A stretch of DNA of 43,390 nt, from NCBI RefSeq assembly GCF_003443895.1, contig NZ_QQOA01000055.1:1-43390 (forward strand). The letters are read 5' to 3'. The notes under the pieces were generated by a model. That model saw nothing but the letters and a program-made list of their open reading frames with translations, was not told where the DNA came from and searched no databases. Every line of letters begins with the position of its first letter. Position 1 is the first letter of the stretch. This document shows positions 8,044 through 15,820 of the stretch, piece after piece. Source of the stretch: Paraburkholderia phosphatilytica (GTDB lineage Bacteria; Pseudomonadota; Gammaproteobacteria; Burkholderiales; Burkholderiaceae). A program made the translations under genes and the position numbers.

Positions 8044-8970
8044 ATGCTTCGTCAGATCCGCTACCTGCTTGCCGTTGCCGAGCATCGCAATTTCACGCGC
8101 GCCGCCGACGCGATGCGCGTGTCGCAGCCGGCGCTGTCGCAACAGATCCGGCAGCTGGAAAGCGAACTCGGCGGACCGGTTTTCGATCGCAGCGGCCGCG
8201 CGGTGACGCTCACCGATTTCGGCCGCATCTACCTCGAACACGCGCGCCGCGCGCTGCGCGATCTCGAAGCGGGCGAGCGCGCGCTGCACGACGTGCGCGA
8301 TCTTTCGGCGGGCCGTTTGCGGCTCGCGTATACGCCGACTTTCACCGAATACCTGATCGGGCCGTTGATCGCGCAGTTTCACGAGACCTATCCGCGCATC
8401 CAGGTGGAGCTGACGGAAGCGTCGCTGGAAGACATCGAGGCGCAGCTCGCAGCAGACGAGATCGATCTTGCGATCGGCTTCGCCGACGTGCGTTCGGACG
8501 AGATCGAAACCACGCCGATATTCTCCGAGCGTCTCACGCTGGTGCTGGGCGACTCGCATCCGCTCGCGGCGCGCACGAAACCGCTCGCCGCGGCCGAACT
8601 GGATACGCTGCCGCTCGCGTTGCTGACGCGCGGCTTCGTGTCCCGCTACTTCGCCGACAGCTATTTCCACGCGCATGGGCTCAAGCCGCCGATCGTGCTG
8701 CAGGGCAATTCGATCAGCGCGCTGCTGAAGATCGTGCGCGACGGTACGGTGGCGACGCTGCTGCCCGATGCGATGCGGCGCGAGCATCGCGAGCTCGGTT
8801 ACGTCGATCTCGATCCGCCGTTTCCGGTGCGTACCGTTGCACTGCTGCGCAGGAAGAACGGTTATCGCACGGCGGCGTCGCTGGCACTCGCGGCGACCTT
8901 GCAGGCGATGCTGATGGACGGCGTGCTGACGGACCTGACCGCCGACAGACCGATACCCGCATCGGCGTGA
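8044..8970 (+). CDS. LysR family transcriptional regulator, CynR-like
   Basis: A 308-residue LysR-type protein. The N-terminal helix-turn-helix (LRQIRYLLAVAEHRNFTRAADAMRVSQPALSQQIRQLE) is standard, and the effector domain from about residue 90 has the type 2 periplasmic-binding fold. The sequence style (VFDRSGRAVTLTDFG, RLAYTPTFTEYLIGPL) is closest to the CynR subgroup. GGAG (8031-8034) sits 9 bases before the ATG at 8044; an in-frame ATG at 8029 is less likely. No cyanase genes are adjacent, so the target is unknown. The usual target would be the divergent gene, here only the small membrane protein at 7545-7856. Confidence 0.92.
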   Translation: MLRQIRYLLAVAEHRNFTRAADAMRVSQPALSQQIRQLESELGGPVFDRSGRAVTLTDFGRIYLEHARRALRDLEAGERALHDVRDLSAGRLRLAYTPTFTEYLIGPLIAQFHETYPRIQVELTEASLEDIEAQLAADEIDLAIGFADVRSDEIETTPIFSERLTLVLGDSHPLAARTKPLAAAELDTLPLALLTRGFVSRYFADSYFHAHGLKPPIVLQGNSISALLKIVRDGTVATLLPDAMRREHRELGYVDLDPPFPVRTVALLRRKNGYRTAASLALAATLQAMLMDGVLTDLTADRPIPASA

Positions 8971-8988
8971 TGCGCCGCGCCCGGCCCG

Positions 8989-9351
8989 CTATTTTCCAGC
9001 GCCGGTAGAGGGCACGCAGGTCAGCACCAGCGTGCCGCCATCATCGGTTGCCGCGCGAACCACCGCGTGATGACGTTCGCCCGGGCCGCACGACCATTCC
9101 GCGACGAGGTCCGCTTCGCACGCGTTGCGCGCTCTGAAGTCCACTGGCGATGCAACCGGATATCGGCAGGTGGCGAGGGCGTTGCATCGGTCCGCCAGAT
9201 CCTGTGTCACGTTGCCCGCACGCGCACCGCAATTCGCGCCGTACGTGCCCGATTCGATCCGTATCGGTTGAGCGGCGGGTGCCGTTGCCGCGCTCAGCAA
9301 CAGCCAAAACGCAGCCGTCAGCCAGCGCGATGCGCAGATCGTCCGACGCAT
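8989..9351 (-). CDS. Secreted cysteine-rich protein, possibly SUEL lectin-like
   Basis: A 120-residue precursor with a signal peptide (MRRTICASRWLTAAFWLLL... cleaved near APAAQP) and a mature part of about 95 residues with six cysteines. The spacing YGANCG, then RCNALATCRYPV, NACEAD and EWSCG resembles the galactose/rhamnose-binding SUEL lectin fold, a pattern also seen in some bacterial exported proteins. That is a by-eye similarity. GGAGGT lies 6 bases before the ATG at 9351 and fixes the start. The gene is convergent with the LysR gene (stop 8970) and follows the aminotransferase gene at a 117-bp gap. It probably acts in the periplasm or outside the cell, with paired disulfides. Confidence 0.7.
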   Translation of the reverse strand: MRRTICASRWLTAAFWLLLSAATAPAAQPIRIESGTYGANCGARAGNVTQDLADRCNALATCRYPVASPVDFRARNACEADLVAEWSCGPGERHHAVVRAATDDGGTLVLTCVPSTGAGK

Positions 9352-9468
9352 GATGACCTCCATCGACGGAGTCATGGCGATCATTCAAGTCTAGTCTCGC
9401 GGCGACGACCCATCGCTATCGGAGTAACCCTCATGCGGCGCTGCAAATGCCGCGGCTTGGCGAGCCCG

Positions 9469-10626
9469 TCATAACCGCCACGACTGCCGGATGCGTTCGC
9501 GAATGTCATGCAGACGCGCGACGGATTCGTTGGCGAACACGAAGCGCAGATAGCGATCCGCCTGCGGCCCCCAGTTCGTCATCGGCGTGGCGGCGACCTT
9601 GCCGTGTTCGAGCAGCAGCTTCGACGCCTCCGCGGGTTCGAGGCCAATGCTGCCCGTATCGATGAGCATCGACCAGCCGCCATGCGGGCGAATCACCGGC
9701 AGGTCGGCTAGCGCGTCCAGCAGGAAATCGCGACGGCGCTCCCATTCCGCTACCGCCGCTGCGATGCCGTCGTCGCGCGCCGTCAGCGCGGCCGTGGCGC
9801 CCGGCATCGCGATGCCGACCTGACACACCACGTTCGACAGGCTCACGAGCCGCACGTCGTGCATGATCGATTGAGGCCCGACGATCCAGCCGACGCGCCA
9901 GCCGATCATCCGGTACTCCTTCGACACCGCACCGACCGTAACGGTGCGTTCGCGCATGCCCGGCAGACCGGCTGGGTGAATGACCTCGCGTCCATCGAAC
10001 AGGATGCGTTCCATCGCCGCGTCATACACGAGCCAGAGGCCGTGGCGCTCGCAATGCGCGGCGATCGCACGCCACTCGCCATGCGACGCGACGAAGCCGC
10101 CGGGCATCGAAGGCGACATGATCAGGAGTGCTTTGATGCGCGGTCCGATCGCGGCAGCGAGACTGTCGAGGTCGAGCCGCCAGCCGTCGGCGCCCGGCTC
10201 GAGCCGCGCGAACTTCGGCACGCCGCCCGCGAGGTGCACGCGATTGATGAGCCCGGCGTAGGTGGGATCGGTCAGCACGACCTCGTCGCCGGGTTCGAGT
10301 ATCGACAGCAGCACGTTGAAAATGCCCGCGAGCCCGCCTGCGGACACGATGCATTCGCTCGCGGCATCGTACGCGACGCCCGCGGCGCGGCCGACCCGAT
10401 CGGCCGCCGCCTCGCGCAGCGCGACCTGGCCGGTGAAGGGCAGGTAGCTGTTCGCCGCGTCGTCGTCGACCGCGGCGTGCGTGTCCGCCAGCGCCTCCGG
10501 CGGCGGCCTCAGGTCCGTATCGAGATTCTCGAGCCGTAGAATGGCTGCGTCATGCAGCGAATCGGCGGCGTCGCCCATCCGATCGACGCCGATACCGGGG
10601 ATATTTCTCAATCTGGATACCGTCAC
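9469..10626 (-). CDS. PLP-dependent aminotransferase (class I/II, fold type I)
   Basis: A 385-residue fold-type-I enzyme with the PLP lysine in VSKEYRMIGWRVGW, the aspartate/tyrosine region LVYDAAMERILFDG, and a substrate loop near NSYLPFTGQVALR. The last part has the arginine motif YLRFVFANE that binds the substrate carboxylate. It would transfer an amino group from an amino acid to a keto acid; the substrate is not evident. The start is taken as GTG at 10626 because GGAGG lies just upstream; another GTG at 10638 would place the Shine-Dalgarno inside the gene. Only about 30 bp separate it from the divergent GntR gene, with a perfect palindrome between them, so the two are probably co-regulated. 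Confidence 0.9.
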   Translation of the reverse strand: MTVSRLRNIPGIGVDRMGDAADSLHDAAILRLENLDTDLRPPPEALADTHAAVDDDAANSYLPFTGQVALREAAADRVGRAAGVAYDAASECIVSAGGLAGIFNVLLSILEPGDEVVLTDPTYAGLINRVHLAGGVPKFARLEPGADGWRLDLDSLAAAIGPRIKALLIMSPSMPGGFVASHGEWRAIAAHCERHGLWLVYDAAMERILFDGREVIHPAGLPGMRERTVTVGAVSKEYRMIGWRVGWIVGPQSIMHDVRLVSLSNVVCQVGIAMPGATAALTARDDGIAAAVAEWERRRDFLLDALADLPVIRPHGGWSMLIDTGSIGLEPAEASKLLLEHGKVAATPMTNWGPQADRYLRFVFANESVARLHDIRERIRQSWRL

Positions 10627-10644
10627 ATAAGCCTCCACGGTTGT

Positions 10645-10658
10645 TTTAATATATTAAA
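10645..10658. promoter_or_regulatory. Perfect 14-bp palindrome between aminotransferase and gntR
   Basis: TTTAATATATTAAA is a perfect dyad and the only AT-rich patch in a GC-rich region. It ends at the base before the GTG of the GntR gene and lies 18 bp from the aminotransferase start. FadR/FCD-type GntR proteins bind short dyads of this size, so this is a likely autoregulatory operator and may overlap the promoter of either gene. Confidence 0.55.
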
Positions 10659-11315
10659 GTGAAAAAATCCGTAGAAGGCAAGCTGTCCTCGTTGTCGCTT
10701 GCAGAGCGACTGCGCGAGCGCATCGCGAACGGCATCTGGGTGCCGGGCACGCAGCTGCGGCAGGACCTGATCGCGAAGGAGTTCGGCACCAGCCATATCC
10801 CGGTGCGGGAGGCGTTCGTGCAGTTGCAGGCGAGCGGGTTCGTCACGATCGTGCCGAATCGCGGCGCGTTCGTTTCCGCGATGACGACGTTCGAGGCCGC
10901 GGAACTGACGGAAATGCGGGTCGCGCTCGAACTGCTCGCGCTCGACGCCGCGATCGACGCATTCGGCGCGGACGACGAAGCCGCGGCCCGCGCGATTCTC
11001 GAACGCGACGAGAACGCGCACGAAGTCGAGCACTGGTCGATCGACAACTGGGCGTTTCACCGCGCGATCTATCAGGCGTGCGGCAAGCGGCATCTGCTGG
11101 AGACGCTGGAGGCGATCTGGCGCAAGACCGACCGCTATCTGCGGCTCGTGTGGCAGCTCGAGCGCTATCAGCAGACTTCGCTCGGCGAGCATCGCGCAAT
11201 TCTCGACGCGGTGCTCGCGCGCGACCGGCGCGCCGCGAAGCGCCTGACGAAGGCGCATATCGAAGCGGCGGGTGCCGTGATGCGGGATGCGCTGCGCGAA
11301 GCGCGGCGGGGGTGA
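10659..11315 (+). CDS. GntR family regulator, FCD (FadR) subfamily
   Basis: A 218-residue regulator: a GntR winged helix in residues about 10-75 (LAERLRERIANGIWVPGTQLRQDLIAKEFGTSHIPVREAFVQL, then GFVTIVPNRGAFVS) and an all-helical FCD effector domain with candidate metal or ligand histidines in WAFHRAIYQ and GEHRAIL. The start is a GTG directly abutting the palindrome, with no Shine-Dalgarno, so the message may be nearly leaderless. Divergent pairing with the aminotransferase suggests that a substrate or product of that enzyme is the effector; this is inference. Confidence 0.92.
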   Translation: MKKSVEGKLSSLSLAERLRERIANGIWVPGTQLRQDLIAKEFGTSHIPVREAFVQLQASGFVTIVPNRGAFVSAMTTFEAAELTEMRVALELLALDAAIDAFGADDEAAARAILERDENAHEVEHWSIDNWAFHRAIYQACGKRHLLETLEAIWRKTDRYLRLVWQLERYQQTSLGEHRAILDAVLARDRRAAKRLTKAHIEAAGAVMRDALREARRG

Positions 11316-11362
11316 GGCGGCGGCGGGGGGGCGTCGTACGTTATCCCGTCCTGCGTGAAAGT

Positions 11363-11394
11363 GTGATAAAACATTGGCTAAAAGATAGATTAGC
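11363..11394 (+). promoter_or_regulatory. Candidate promoter and operator of the abiEi gene
   Basis: A possible -35 GTGATA (11363-11368) and -10 TAGATT (11386-11391) are 17 bp apart in a short AT-rich patch. An inverted repeat GCTAA-N8-TTAGC (11377-11394) overlaps the -10. AbiEi antitoxins are known to repress their own promoters through inverted repeats, so this is the expected place for such a site. Confidence 0.4.
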
Positions 11395-11415
11395 AGAGAA
11401 AACTTCACAGACATC

Positions 11416-12030
11416 ATGATCGACACGCAGAGAGCACGTACGCTGGAACTGCTCCGCATTCACCCGTTGATGCGGCTGAAGGAGTTCGCCGTTCATGGCA
11501 TCGGACCGGAGACGCTCGCGCGTCTGGTCCGGGACGAGGTCGTCGTGCGTCCTGCGCGGGGCCTTTATCAGCTGGCCGATGCGCCGGTCGACGCCCGGCA
11601 CGCGCTGGCCGAGGCGTCCGCGCTTGTACCGGCGGGCATTGTCAGCCTGATATCGGCGCTGCAATTCCACGGTCTGACGCTGCAGACGCCATCGGCCATC
11701 TGGCTAGCTATCGACCGCACCGCCTGGCGCCCGACAATCCAGTACCCGCCTGCCCGGTTCGTGCGCTTCTCCGGGTGGGCTCGCACGGCGGGTATCGAGC
11801 GGCATTGCATTGACGGTATCGACGTCGCGGTCACCGATCCGGCGCGAACGATCGTGGATTGCTTCCGTTATCGGGCGAAGGTGGGTATCGACGTTGCGAT
11901 CGAGGGTCTGCGCGAAGGGCTGAGGCAGCGCAGCGTCACGATCGATCAGCTGTGGCGATATGGAAAGGAGGCGCGGGTCTGGGCGACGATGAAGCCCTAT
12001 GTCGAGGTACTGATTGCGGATGGCACATGA
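11416..12030 (+). CDS. Type IV toxin-antitoxin AbiEi family antitoxin
   Basis: A 204-residue protein with an N-terminal winged-helix region (ARTLELLRIHPLMRLKEFA... LVRDEVVVRPARGLYQL) followed by the AbiEi C-terminal domain (VSLISALQFHGLT, then VAVTDPARTIVDCFRYR and VGIDVAIEGLREGLR). These are hallmarks of AbiEi, the antitoxin and autorepressor of the AbiE abortive-infection type system. Its stop codon overlaps the start of the toxin gene, as in intact abiE operons, but here the toxin is only a fragment. The gene looks intact and may be kept as a regulator or anti-addiction antitoxin. Confidence 0.9.
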   Translation: MIDTQRARTLELLRIHPLMRLKEFAVHGIGPETLARLVRDEVVVRPARGLYQLADAPVDARHALAEASALVPAGIVSLISALQFHGLTLQTPSAIWLAIDRTAWRPTIQYPPARFVRFSGWARTAGIERHCIDGIDVAVTDPARTIVDCFRYRAKVGIDVAIEGLREGLRQRSVTIDQLWRYGKEARVWATMKPYVEVLIADGT

Positions 12031-12187
12031 ATCACGAAGAAACATGGGCGCTTCGGTGCGCGCGCGCCTGCTCGAACGGTCCCGTACGGAACGCACCGAC
12101 TCCCAGCTATTGCTGACGCGCTATGCGCTCGAACGACTGATGTACCGGCTCGGACGGTCGGGCTTCCACGACCGCTTTGTCCTGTAG
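12020..12187 (+). pseudogene. Remnant of AbiEii/AbiGii nucleotidyltransferase toxin
   Basis: A 55-codon frame overlaps the abiEi stop by 11 bases. It reads MAHESRRNMGASVRARLLE, then RYALERLMYRLGRSGFHDRFVL and stops. This is the typical AbiEii N-terminus, which in intact toxins continues after RFVLKG into the nucleotidyltransferase core of more than 250 residues. Here TAG follows directly after FVL, and the next 56 bp up to the metQ stop show no AbiEii-like sequence in the same frame. The toxin core is therefore lost by deletion, not by a single nonsense change alone. The remnant cannot be an active toxin. Confidence 0.8.
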
Positions 12188-12243
12188 CACTTGTGGAGAC
12201 CTTCCCCCTTCCTCACTAGCTGGCGCAGTACGCGGAGTTCCGC

Positions 12244-13071
12244 CTACTGCTGCGGCGCCCCATTCCATGCCGGCAGCGTCGCACCGTGATACACGGACAG
12301 AATCTCCGCGGCGACGTTCGCCTGCTGGTAACTATCCACGAGCGCATGCACCCACGGCGCGTTCGCATCCTTCGCGTTTACCGCGATGAAGTTGCGATAC
12401 GGGTTGCCCGTCACCTTTTCCTGCGCGATCCGTTCCTGAGGAATCCTGATGCCGGCCTTGATCGCCCAGTCGGTGTTCACGACCGCCGCGTCGAGGTCGT
12501 CGATCGCGCGGCCGACGATGCCCGCGTCGAGTTCCTTGATGTGGATGTTCTTCGGGTTCTTCGCGATGTCGCGCGCGGTGGGCAGCAGGCCGACGTCCGG
12601 ACGCAGCGCGATCAGCCCCTGCGCCTGCAGCAGCAACAGCGAGCGTCCCTCGTTGCTCGGATCGTTCGGCACGCCGATGGTCGCGCCCTGCGGCAGGTCC
12701 GCGACGGATTTCACCTTGCGCGAGTAGAGCCCGATCGGCTGCACGTAGGTGAAGCCGACCGGCACGATCGTGTAGCCGCGCGCCTTGATCTGCGCCTCGA
12801 GATACGGCTTGTGCTGGAACGAGTTCGCATCGAGATCGTGCTCGGACAGCGCCTCGTTCGGCTGCGTGTAGTCGGAGAAGGTCGTCACCTTGACCGTGAT
12901 GCCGTGCTTCGCGGCATTCGCGGACACGACGCGCCACACGTCCTCGTCCTCGCCCGACATGATGCCGACGCGCACGGTCTGATCGGCGGCAAGCGCGAGC
13001 GGCGCGCCTGCGATACCCCAGCCCACCACGATGGAGGCCAGCACGGCTCCCAGCAATGTTCTCTTGTTCAT
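12244..13071 (-). CDS. metQ: MetQ/NlpA family D-methionine-type ABC transporter substrate-binding protein
   Basis: A 275-residue periplasmic protein with a signal peptide (MNKRTLLGAVLASIVV... ending ALAAD) and no lipobox cysteine, so probably soluble and not a lipoprotein. The mature part follows the NlpA/MetQ pattern: KVTTFSDYTQPNEAL, DANSFQHKPYLE, YSRKVKSVADLPQGATIGVPNDPSNEGR, and DAAVVNTDWAI. The family binds methionine or related compounds. No metN or metI gene is next to it, so it must work with components elsewhere or have another role. The start at 13071 gives the signal peptide; a 20-residue upstream extension is rejected. It is divergent from gltI. Confidence 0.9.
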   Translation of the reverse strand: MNKRTLLGAVLASIVVGWGIAGAPLALAADQTVRVGIMSGEDEDVWRVVSANAAKHGITVKVTTFSDYTQPNEALSEHDLDANSFQHKPYLEAQIKARGYTIVPVGFTYVQPIGLYSRKVKSVADLPQGATIGVPNDPSNEGRSLLLLQAQGLIALRPDVGLLPTARDIAKNPKNIHIKELDAGIVGRAIDDLDAAVVNTDWAIKAGIRIPQERIAQEKVTGNPYRNFIAVNAKDANAPWVHALVDSYQQANVAAEILSVYHGATLPAWNGAPQQ

Positions 13072-13398
13072 GCGATACGTCCGACAGGTTGAAGATGCGC
13101 TGATGCTAGTGAACGTTGCATCGTCCGACAAACGCTTTTCCGTTCGATCGATATGCCGGCGCGCGTCATATTCACAGCGCGCGCAGCGCTTCTTTTCCGT
13201 TTCGCAGGATGTCGTGCGAAGCGGCGCCGGGCTCTGCTGCAGCGTCGCACCGTCTTATTCGACGTGGTCATATGGTTAGCGGATTTGCATCGTTGCCGAT
13301 GCGCGGCGCGTCGGTAAAAATGCGCCGGCTCATGCAGCGCTGAATTGTGTCTTTCTCAGGTTCAAGCCTGCGCAACCGTACCCGCCTGGAGACCCTCA
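13072..13398. other. Divergent intergenic region between metQ and gltI
   Basis: 327 bp without a supported gene. It should hold the promoters of both transport genes. I see only a small hairpin with arms GCATCG and CGATGC (13287-13302) and no convincing sigma-70 boxes or riboswitch-like leader. Confidence 0.5.
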
Positions 13399-14298
13399 AT
13401 GAAAATTCGACAACATGTGCTCCAGCTGGCGCTGGCGACCCTGCTGATCGCAGCGCATGCCGCGCATGCGCAGACCACCGGCACACTGCAGAAGATCAAG
13501 GCAAGCGGCACGGTCGTGCTCGGCGTGCGTCCGGCCGTCGTGCCGTTCTCGTACTACGACGCGCAGCAGAAGCCGGTCGGCTACTCGCAGGACGTCGCGC
13601 TCGCGATCGTCGAAGGTATCCGCAAGAAGCTGAATCTGCCGAACCTCGCGGTGCGCACCGTCGCGATCACGCCGCAGAACCGTATTCCGCTGCTGCAGAA
13701 CGGCACGATCGACATCGAATGCACGACCACGACGAACAACGCCGAGCGGCAGAAGCAGGCCGCGTTTTCCAGCACGATCTTCGTGATCGGCACGCGTCTC
13801 CTGACGAAGAAAGACTCGGGCATCAAGGACTTCGCCGATCTGAAAGGGCGCACGGTCGTCACCAACGCCGGCTCGACGTCCGAGCAGATCCTGCAGCGGC
13901 TGAACAACGAGCAGCATCTCGGCGCGACGATCACCACGCAGAAGGACGTGGCGGAATCGTTCCTCGCGCTGTCCACGGGCCGCGCCGACGCATTCATGCT
14001 CGACGACGCGATGCTCGCGGGCGAACGCGCGAAATCGCCGGATCCGGACGACTACGCGATCGTCGGCAAGCCGCAGTCGAAGGAAGCGTACGGATGCATG
14101 TTCCGCAAGGACGATCCGGACTTCAGGCAGGTCGTCGACGACGCCGTCGCGCGGCTGCAGACCTCCGGGCAGGCCGATGTGCTGTACAGAAAGTGGTTCG
14201 ACAGCGCGATTCCGCCGAACGGGCTCAATCTGCATCTGCCGGAGAGCGACGATCTGAAAGCGCTATTCAAGTCTCCTGACGACAAGCCGCTCAGCTGA
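13399..14298 (+). CDS. gltI: Glutamate/aspartate-type ABC transporter substrate-binding protein (GltI family)
   Basis: A 299-residue periplasmic protein. The signal peptide runs MKIRQHVLQLALATLLIAAH to AHAQ, followed by the type 3 family pattern (IKASGTVVLGVRPAVVPFSY, QDVALAIVEGI, IECTTTTNNAERQ, FADLKGRTVVTNAGSTSE, LSTGRADAFMLDDAML). The IECT-TTNN and AGSTSE stretches resemble E. coli GltI. GGAGA (13388-13392) precedes the ATG at 13399. Two permease genes follow directly (37 bp, then a TAATG overlap), forming gltIJK. Glutamate or aspartate is the likely ligand; other acidic or sulfur amino acids cannot be excluded. Confidence 0.9.
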   Translation: MKIRQHVLQLALATLLIAAHAAHAQTTGTLQKIKASGTVVLGVRPAVVPFSYYDAQQKPVGYSQDVALAIVEGIRKKLNLPNLAVRTVAITPQNRIPLLQNGTIDIECTTTTNNAERQKQAAFSSTIFVIGTRLLTKKDSGIKDFADLKGRTVVTNAGSTSEQILQRLNNEQHLGATITTQKDVAESFLALSTGRADAFMLDDAMLAGERAKSPDPDDYAIVGKPQSKEAYGCMFRKDDPDFRQVVDDAVARLQTSGQADVLYRKWFDSAIPPNGLNLHLPESDDLKALFKSPDDKPLS

Positions 14299-14335
14299 GC
14301 ACGGCGCAAGCGTGACCGCTTGAAGTGGAGCAGGA

Positions 14336-15076
14336 ATGAATTATCGCTGGGATTGGGCGGTCTTCGTGCAACCCGTCGCGACCGGAGAGCCGGTCACGTA
14401 CCTTGGCTGGATCGTCGCCGGACTGGAGACGACCGTGGGCATCGCGCTCGCGGGCTGGATCATCGCGCTGACGGTGGGCACCTCGATGGGGATCGTGCGG
14501 ACCTTGCCCGGCCGATGGCTGCACTGGACGTCGGCGGCTTACGTCGCGGTGTTTCGTAACATTCCGCTGATCGTGCAGTTCTTCCTGTGGTTCTGGGCGG
14601 TGCCTGAACTGCTGCCACGACAGCTCGGTATGGCGATCAAGCATCTGCCGCCGGCGGAATCCGGCGCGCTCGCATCCGTCATCTGCCTCGGTCTGTTCAC
14701 GTCGGCGCGGGTGTGCGAGCAGGTGCGCGCGGGTCTGCAGGCACTGCCGGCAGGACAGCGGGCAGCGGCGCTGTCGCTTGGGCTCGGCGTGTTCCAGACC
14801 TACGGTTACGTGCTGCTGCCGGTGGCGGCGCGCAACCTCGTGCCGCCGCTCACGTCGGAGTTCGTGAACATCGTCAAGAACTCCGCGGTTGCGTCGACGA
14901 TCGGCGTGCTCGAACTCACCGCGCAGGCGCAGCGGATGGTCGACTACACGTCGCAGGCGTACGAGTCGTTCATCGCGATCGTCGCGGGCTATGCGCTGCT
15001 GACCGGCATCATCATGTTCGTCGGGCGGCGTGTCGAGCAATCGGTCCGGCTGCCGCTGGCTGCAGGGAAGCGCTAA
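14336..15076 (+). CDS. gltJ: Polar amino acid ABC transporter permease (GltJ-like)
   Basis: A 246-residue inner-membrane permease of the HisM/GltJ type, starting MNYRWDWAVF. The first large hydrophobic segment lies at residues about 25-55 and the family EAA-like loop is ALPAGQRAAALSLGLGVFQTYGYVLLP. FRNIPLIVQFFLWFW is the characteristic amino acid permease stretch. Its stop overlaps the next start (TAATG), consistent with translational coupling to gltK. It forms a heterodimeric channel with GltK. Confidence 0.9.
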   Translation: MNYRWDWAVFVQPVATGEPVTYLGWIVAGLETTVGIALAGWIIALTVGTSMGIVRTLPGRWLHWTSAAYVAVFRNIPLIVQFFLWFWAVPELLPRQLGMAIKHLPPAESGALASVICLGLFTSARVCEQVRAGLQALPAGQRAAALSLGLGVFQTYGYVLLPVAARNLVPPLTSEFVNIVKNSAVASTIGVLELTAQAQRMVDYTSQAYESFIAIVAGYALLTGIIMFVGRRVEQSVRLPLAAGKR

Positions 15077-15777
15077 TGCAGTATCGCTTCGACTGGTCCG
15101 CGATTCCAAAGGACCTGCCCGAACTGAGCCAGGGCTTGCACATCACGCTGGAAGTGACGGCGGTGGCGCTCGTTGCGGGCTTCGGCCTCGGCGTCCTGCT
15201 GACCTTGTGCCGGCTATCGCATTCGCGGCCGCTCGCCACGCTCGCTCGCGGCTATGTGACCGCGTTTCGTGCGGTGCCGCTGCTGGTCGTGCTGCTCGGC
15301 TTCTTTCTGGTGGTGCCGCAACTGCTGACGGCGTGGCTGCATATTCCCGCGAGCACCGATATCCGCCGAATCTCGGCATTGATCGCGTTCTCGCTGTTCG
15401 AGGCCGCCTACTACGCGGAGATCATTCGCGCGGGCATCAACAGCGTACCGGGCGGGCAGACCCAGGCCGCGCTCGCGCTCGGCATGACGCCGCTGCAGGG
15501 CATGCTGCTCGTCGTGCTGCCGCAGGCGTTGCGCGCGGTGGTGCCGCTGCTGCTGACGCAGGCCATCATCCTGTTTCAGGATACGTCGCTCGTCTACGTG
15601 ATCGGGCTCGGCGATTTCTTCACGATCGCATCGAACGTCGGTGCGCGAGACGGCACCACTGTCGAGCTGATCCTGTTCGCCGGCGCGTGCTACTTCTGCG
15701 TAGGTACGGCGATGTCGGCGGTGGTGCGGCGGCTGCATCGGCGGCTGGGCGTCGCCGCGGACGGCATGGCGTTGTGA
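15076..15777 (+). CDS. gltK: Polar amino acid ABC transporter permease (GltK-like)
   Basis: A 233-residue permease, MQYRFDWSAIPKDLPELSQG, with the same architecture as GltJ (FRAVPLLVVLLGFFLVVPQL) and an EAA loop GGQTQAALALGMTPLQGMLLVVLP. The ATG at 15076 overlaps the gltJ stop. The expected ATPase gene gltL does not follow; the next gene is a convergent LysR regulator. The transporter must borrow an ATPase encoded elsewhere, or the locus has lost it. Confidence 0.9.
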   Translation: MQYRFDWSAIPKDLPELSQGLHITLEVTAVALVAGFGLGVLLTLCRLSHSRPLATLARGYVTAFRAVPLLVVLLGFFLVVPQLLTAWLHIPASTDIRRISALIAFSLFEAAYYAEIIRAGINSVPGGQTQAALALGMTPLQGMLLVVLPQALRAVVPLLLTQAIILFQDTSLVYVIGLGDFFTIASNVGARDGTTVELILFAGACYFCVGTAMSAVVRRLHRRLGVAADGMAL

Positions 15778-15820
15778 GCGTTCGAATGCCGGCAGGGTTG
15801 GGGCTACAGGATCGGAGCGG

